Translations under genes and position numbers: made by a program | Source of the DNA: an uncultured Collinsella sp. | Lineage (GTDB): Bacteria > Actinomycetota > Coriobacteriia > Coriobacteriales > Coriobacteriaceae | Assembly (NCBI GenBank): GCA_938023085.1 | Contig: CALHDP010000165.1 | Coordinates: 1 to 6,500, forward strand | Direction: 5' to 3' | Length of the DNA stretch: 6,500 nucleotides | Notes under the pieces: generated by a model | Seen by the model: only the letters and a program-made list of their open reading frames with translations | Told to the model about the DNA's origin: nothing | The model's database searches: none | In this document: piece after piece, positions 5,969 through 6,500 of the stretch | How the letters are laid out: every line of letters starts with the position of its first letter | How positions within the stretch are numbered: position 1 is the stretch's first letter

Positions 5969-6113
5969 TGCTCAACCTGCGCGTTTTTAAATACGCAGGA
6001 TATGGCTTAGCCAAACTTAAGGCGCACGTGTCGAGCGCTTTGACGCATGCCGAGCGCGAAGGGACAGTGGCTCGTCCTTTCACGGCGCCCTAGTTATGCA
6101 AAGTGCTCGAGCG
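5969..6113. other. Intergenic region between ogt and the regulator operon
   Basis: Apart from the motif at 6004-6022, this stretch holds two small hairpins. One is CCTGCG (5976-5981) with CGCAGG (5994-5999) around an AT-rich loop. The other is GAAGGGAC (6058-6065) with GTCCTTTC (6074-6081), 8 bp with one G-U pair when read on the plus strand. Neither is followed by a T-tract on the minus strand, so neither is a clear terminator for the methyltransferase gene. I see no coding region here. Confidence 0.4.
6004..6022 (-). promoter_or_regulatory. Third GCTAAG motif and neighbouring CCTTAAG, possible distal operator
   Basis: GGCTTAGCC (6004-6012) contains on the minus strand the same GCTAAG core as the two repeats at 5951-5968. 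A related CCTTAAG (6016-6022) lies about one helical turn away. The core is 43 bp upstream of the nearer repeat, roughly four helical turns, so it would face the same side of the DNA. It may be a weaker upstream binding site for the same regulator. The evidence is motif similarity alone. Confidence 0.3.
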
Positions 6114-6500
6114 TTACTCCTCGTACGCGCCCTCAAGCCGCAGCAGCCACTCCTTACGGTCGAGGCCGCCGGCATATCCGTTAAGCGAGCCGTCGGCGGC
6201 AACCACGCGATGGCATGGCACGATTATCGAAATGGGATTACGCGCGACCGCGGCCCCCACGGCACGGGGAGACACAACGGGTGCCTCATTTCCCGGCACA
6301 CGATGTCGAGCCGCAACACGCTGGGCGATCTCGCCATACGTAGCGACCTCGCCACGCGGAATAGAAAGCAGTTCGTACCAGACTTCACGCTGAAACGCCG
6401 TACCGATCATATGTAACGGCGGCGTATACCGAGGCTCCTGCCCTGCAAAATAAGCATTCAGCCAAGCCCACGAACGCTCAAGCACCGAAGAAGCCGCACC
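6114..6500 (-). CDS. Methylated-DNA--protein-cysteine S-methyltransferase (Ogt/MGMT type), N-terminus outside window
   Basis: This DNA-repair protein removes alkyl groups from O6-alkylguanine (and O4-alkylthymine) onto its own cysteine, in a suicide reaction in the cytoplasm. About 128 residues are visible. The frame is open to the right edge, so the start and most of the N-terminal domain are missing; the GTG at 6485 is internal in my reading. The C-terminal domain is clear: FQREVWYELLSIPRGEVATYGEIA, the helix PRAVGAAVARNPI with the arginine finger, the active-site PCHRV with its catalytic cysteine, then GSLNGYAGGLDRKEWLLRLE near the C-terminus. The segment between the YGEIA helix and PRAVG (RHRVPGNEAPVVS region) looks a few residues longer than usual. 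It is transcribed in the same direction as the two-component operon but separated from it by 228 bp and a promoter candidate, so it is probably a separate unit. Confidence 0.93.
   Translation of the reverse strand, partial: GAASSVLERSWAWLNAYFAGQEPRYTPPLHMIGTAFQREVWYELLSIPRGEVATYGEIAQRVAARHRVPGNEAPVVSPRAVGAAVARNPISIIVPCHRVVAADGSLNGYAGGLDRKEWLLRLEGAYEE

Noticed and set aside
6058..6081. Hairpin with AGGGACAG, considered as a third repeat copy and as the ogt terminator
   Set aside because: Only 8 bases match the repeat core and the arms do not match. No T-tract follows on the minus strand, so neither reading holds.

Overview
The window is GC-rich (about 60% by eye) and all five convincing genes lie on the minus strand. 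Codon choice, short intergenic gaps and protein style suggest a gut actinobacterium of the class Coriobacteriia, with Collinsella my best guess. That is inference from style and was not searched.

In the direction of transcription (right to left) the layout is as follows. (1) The C-terminal part of an Ogt/MGMT-type methylated-DNA-protein cysteine methyltransferase (6114-6500) runs off the right edge. (2) A 228-bp intergenic region holds a candidate promoter and two 7-bp direct repeats with 11-bp periodicity, which is the layout of an OmpR/PhoB-family operator. (3) An OmpR/PhoB-type response regulator (5196-5885) overlaps by 4 bp (GTGA) a membrane sensor histidine kinase (3838-5199). (4) An 85-bp gap contains copy 2 of a 38-bp palindromic repeat. 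(5) A LolD/MacB-type ABC ATPase (3051-3752) is followed at once by a large FtsX-family ABC permease (280-3045, or from GTG at 3057). (6) Directly after the permease stop come copy 1 of the 38-bp repeat in the opposite orientation and then a strong hairpin that probably terminates the operon. (7) The leftmost 200 bp hold no gene I can support.

The four central genes read as one signal-response module. The kinase probably senses something outside the membrane, the regulator probably activates its own operon, and the ABC pair is the likely output: a mechanotransmission-type (type VII) ABC system acting on an envelope substrate or toxic compound. It resembles antimicrobial-peptide (Bce-type) modules in gene content. 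It differs in that the kinase has a real extracellular sensor of about 137 residues and the permease has two extracellular domains, one with a charged helical (coiled-coil-like) stretch.

I see no phage, CRISPR, RNA gene or intact transposase. The least ordinary signals are the repeat pair, whose stems differ by a compensatory base-pair change, and the 11-bp-spaced direct repeats upstream of the regulator.
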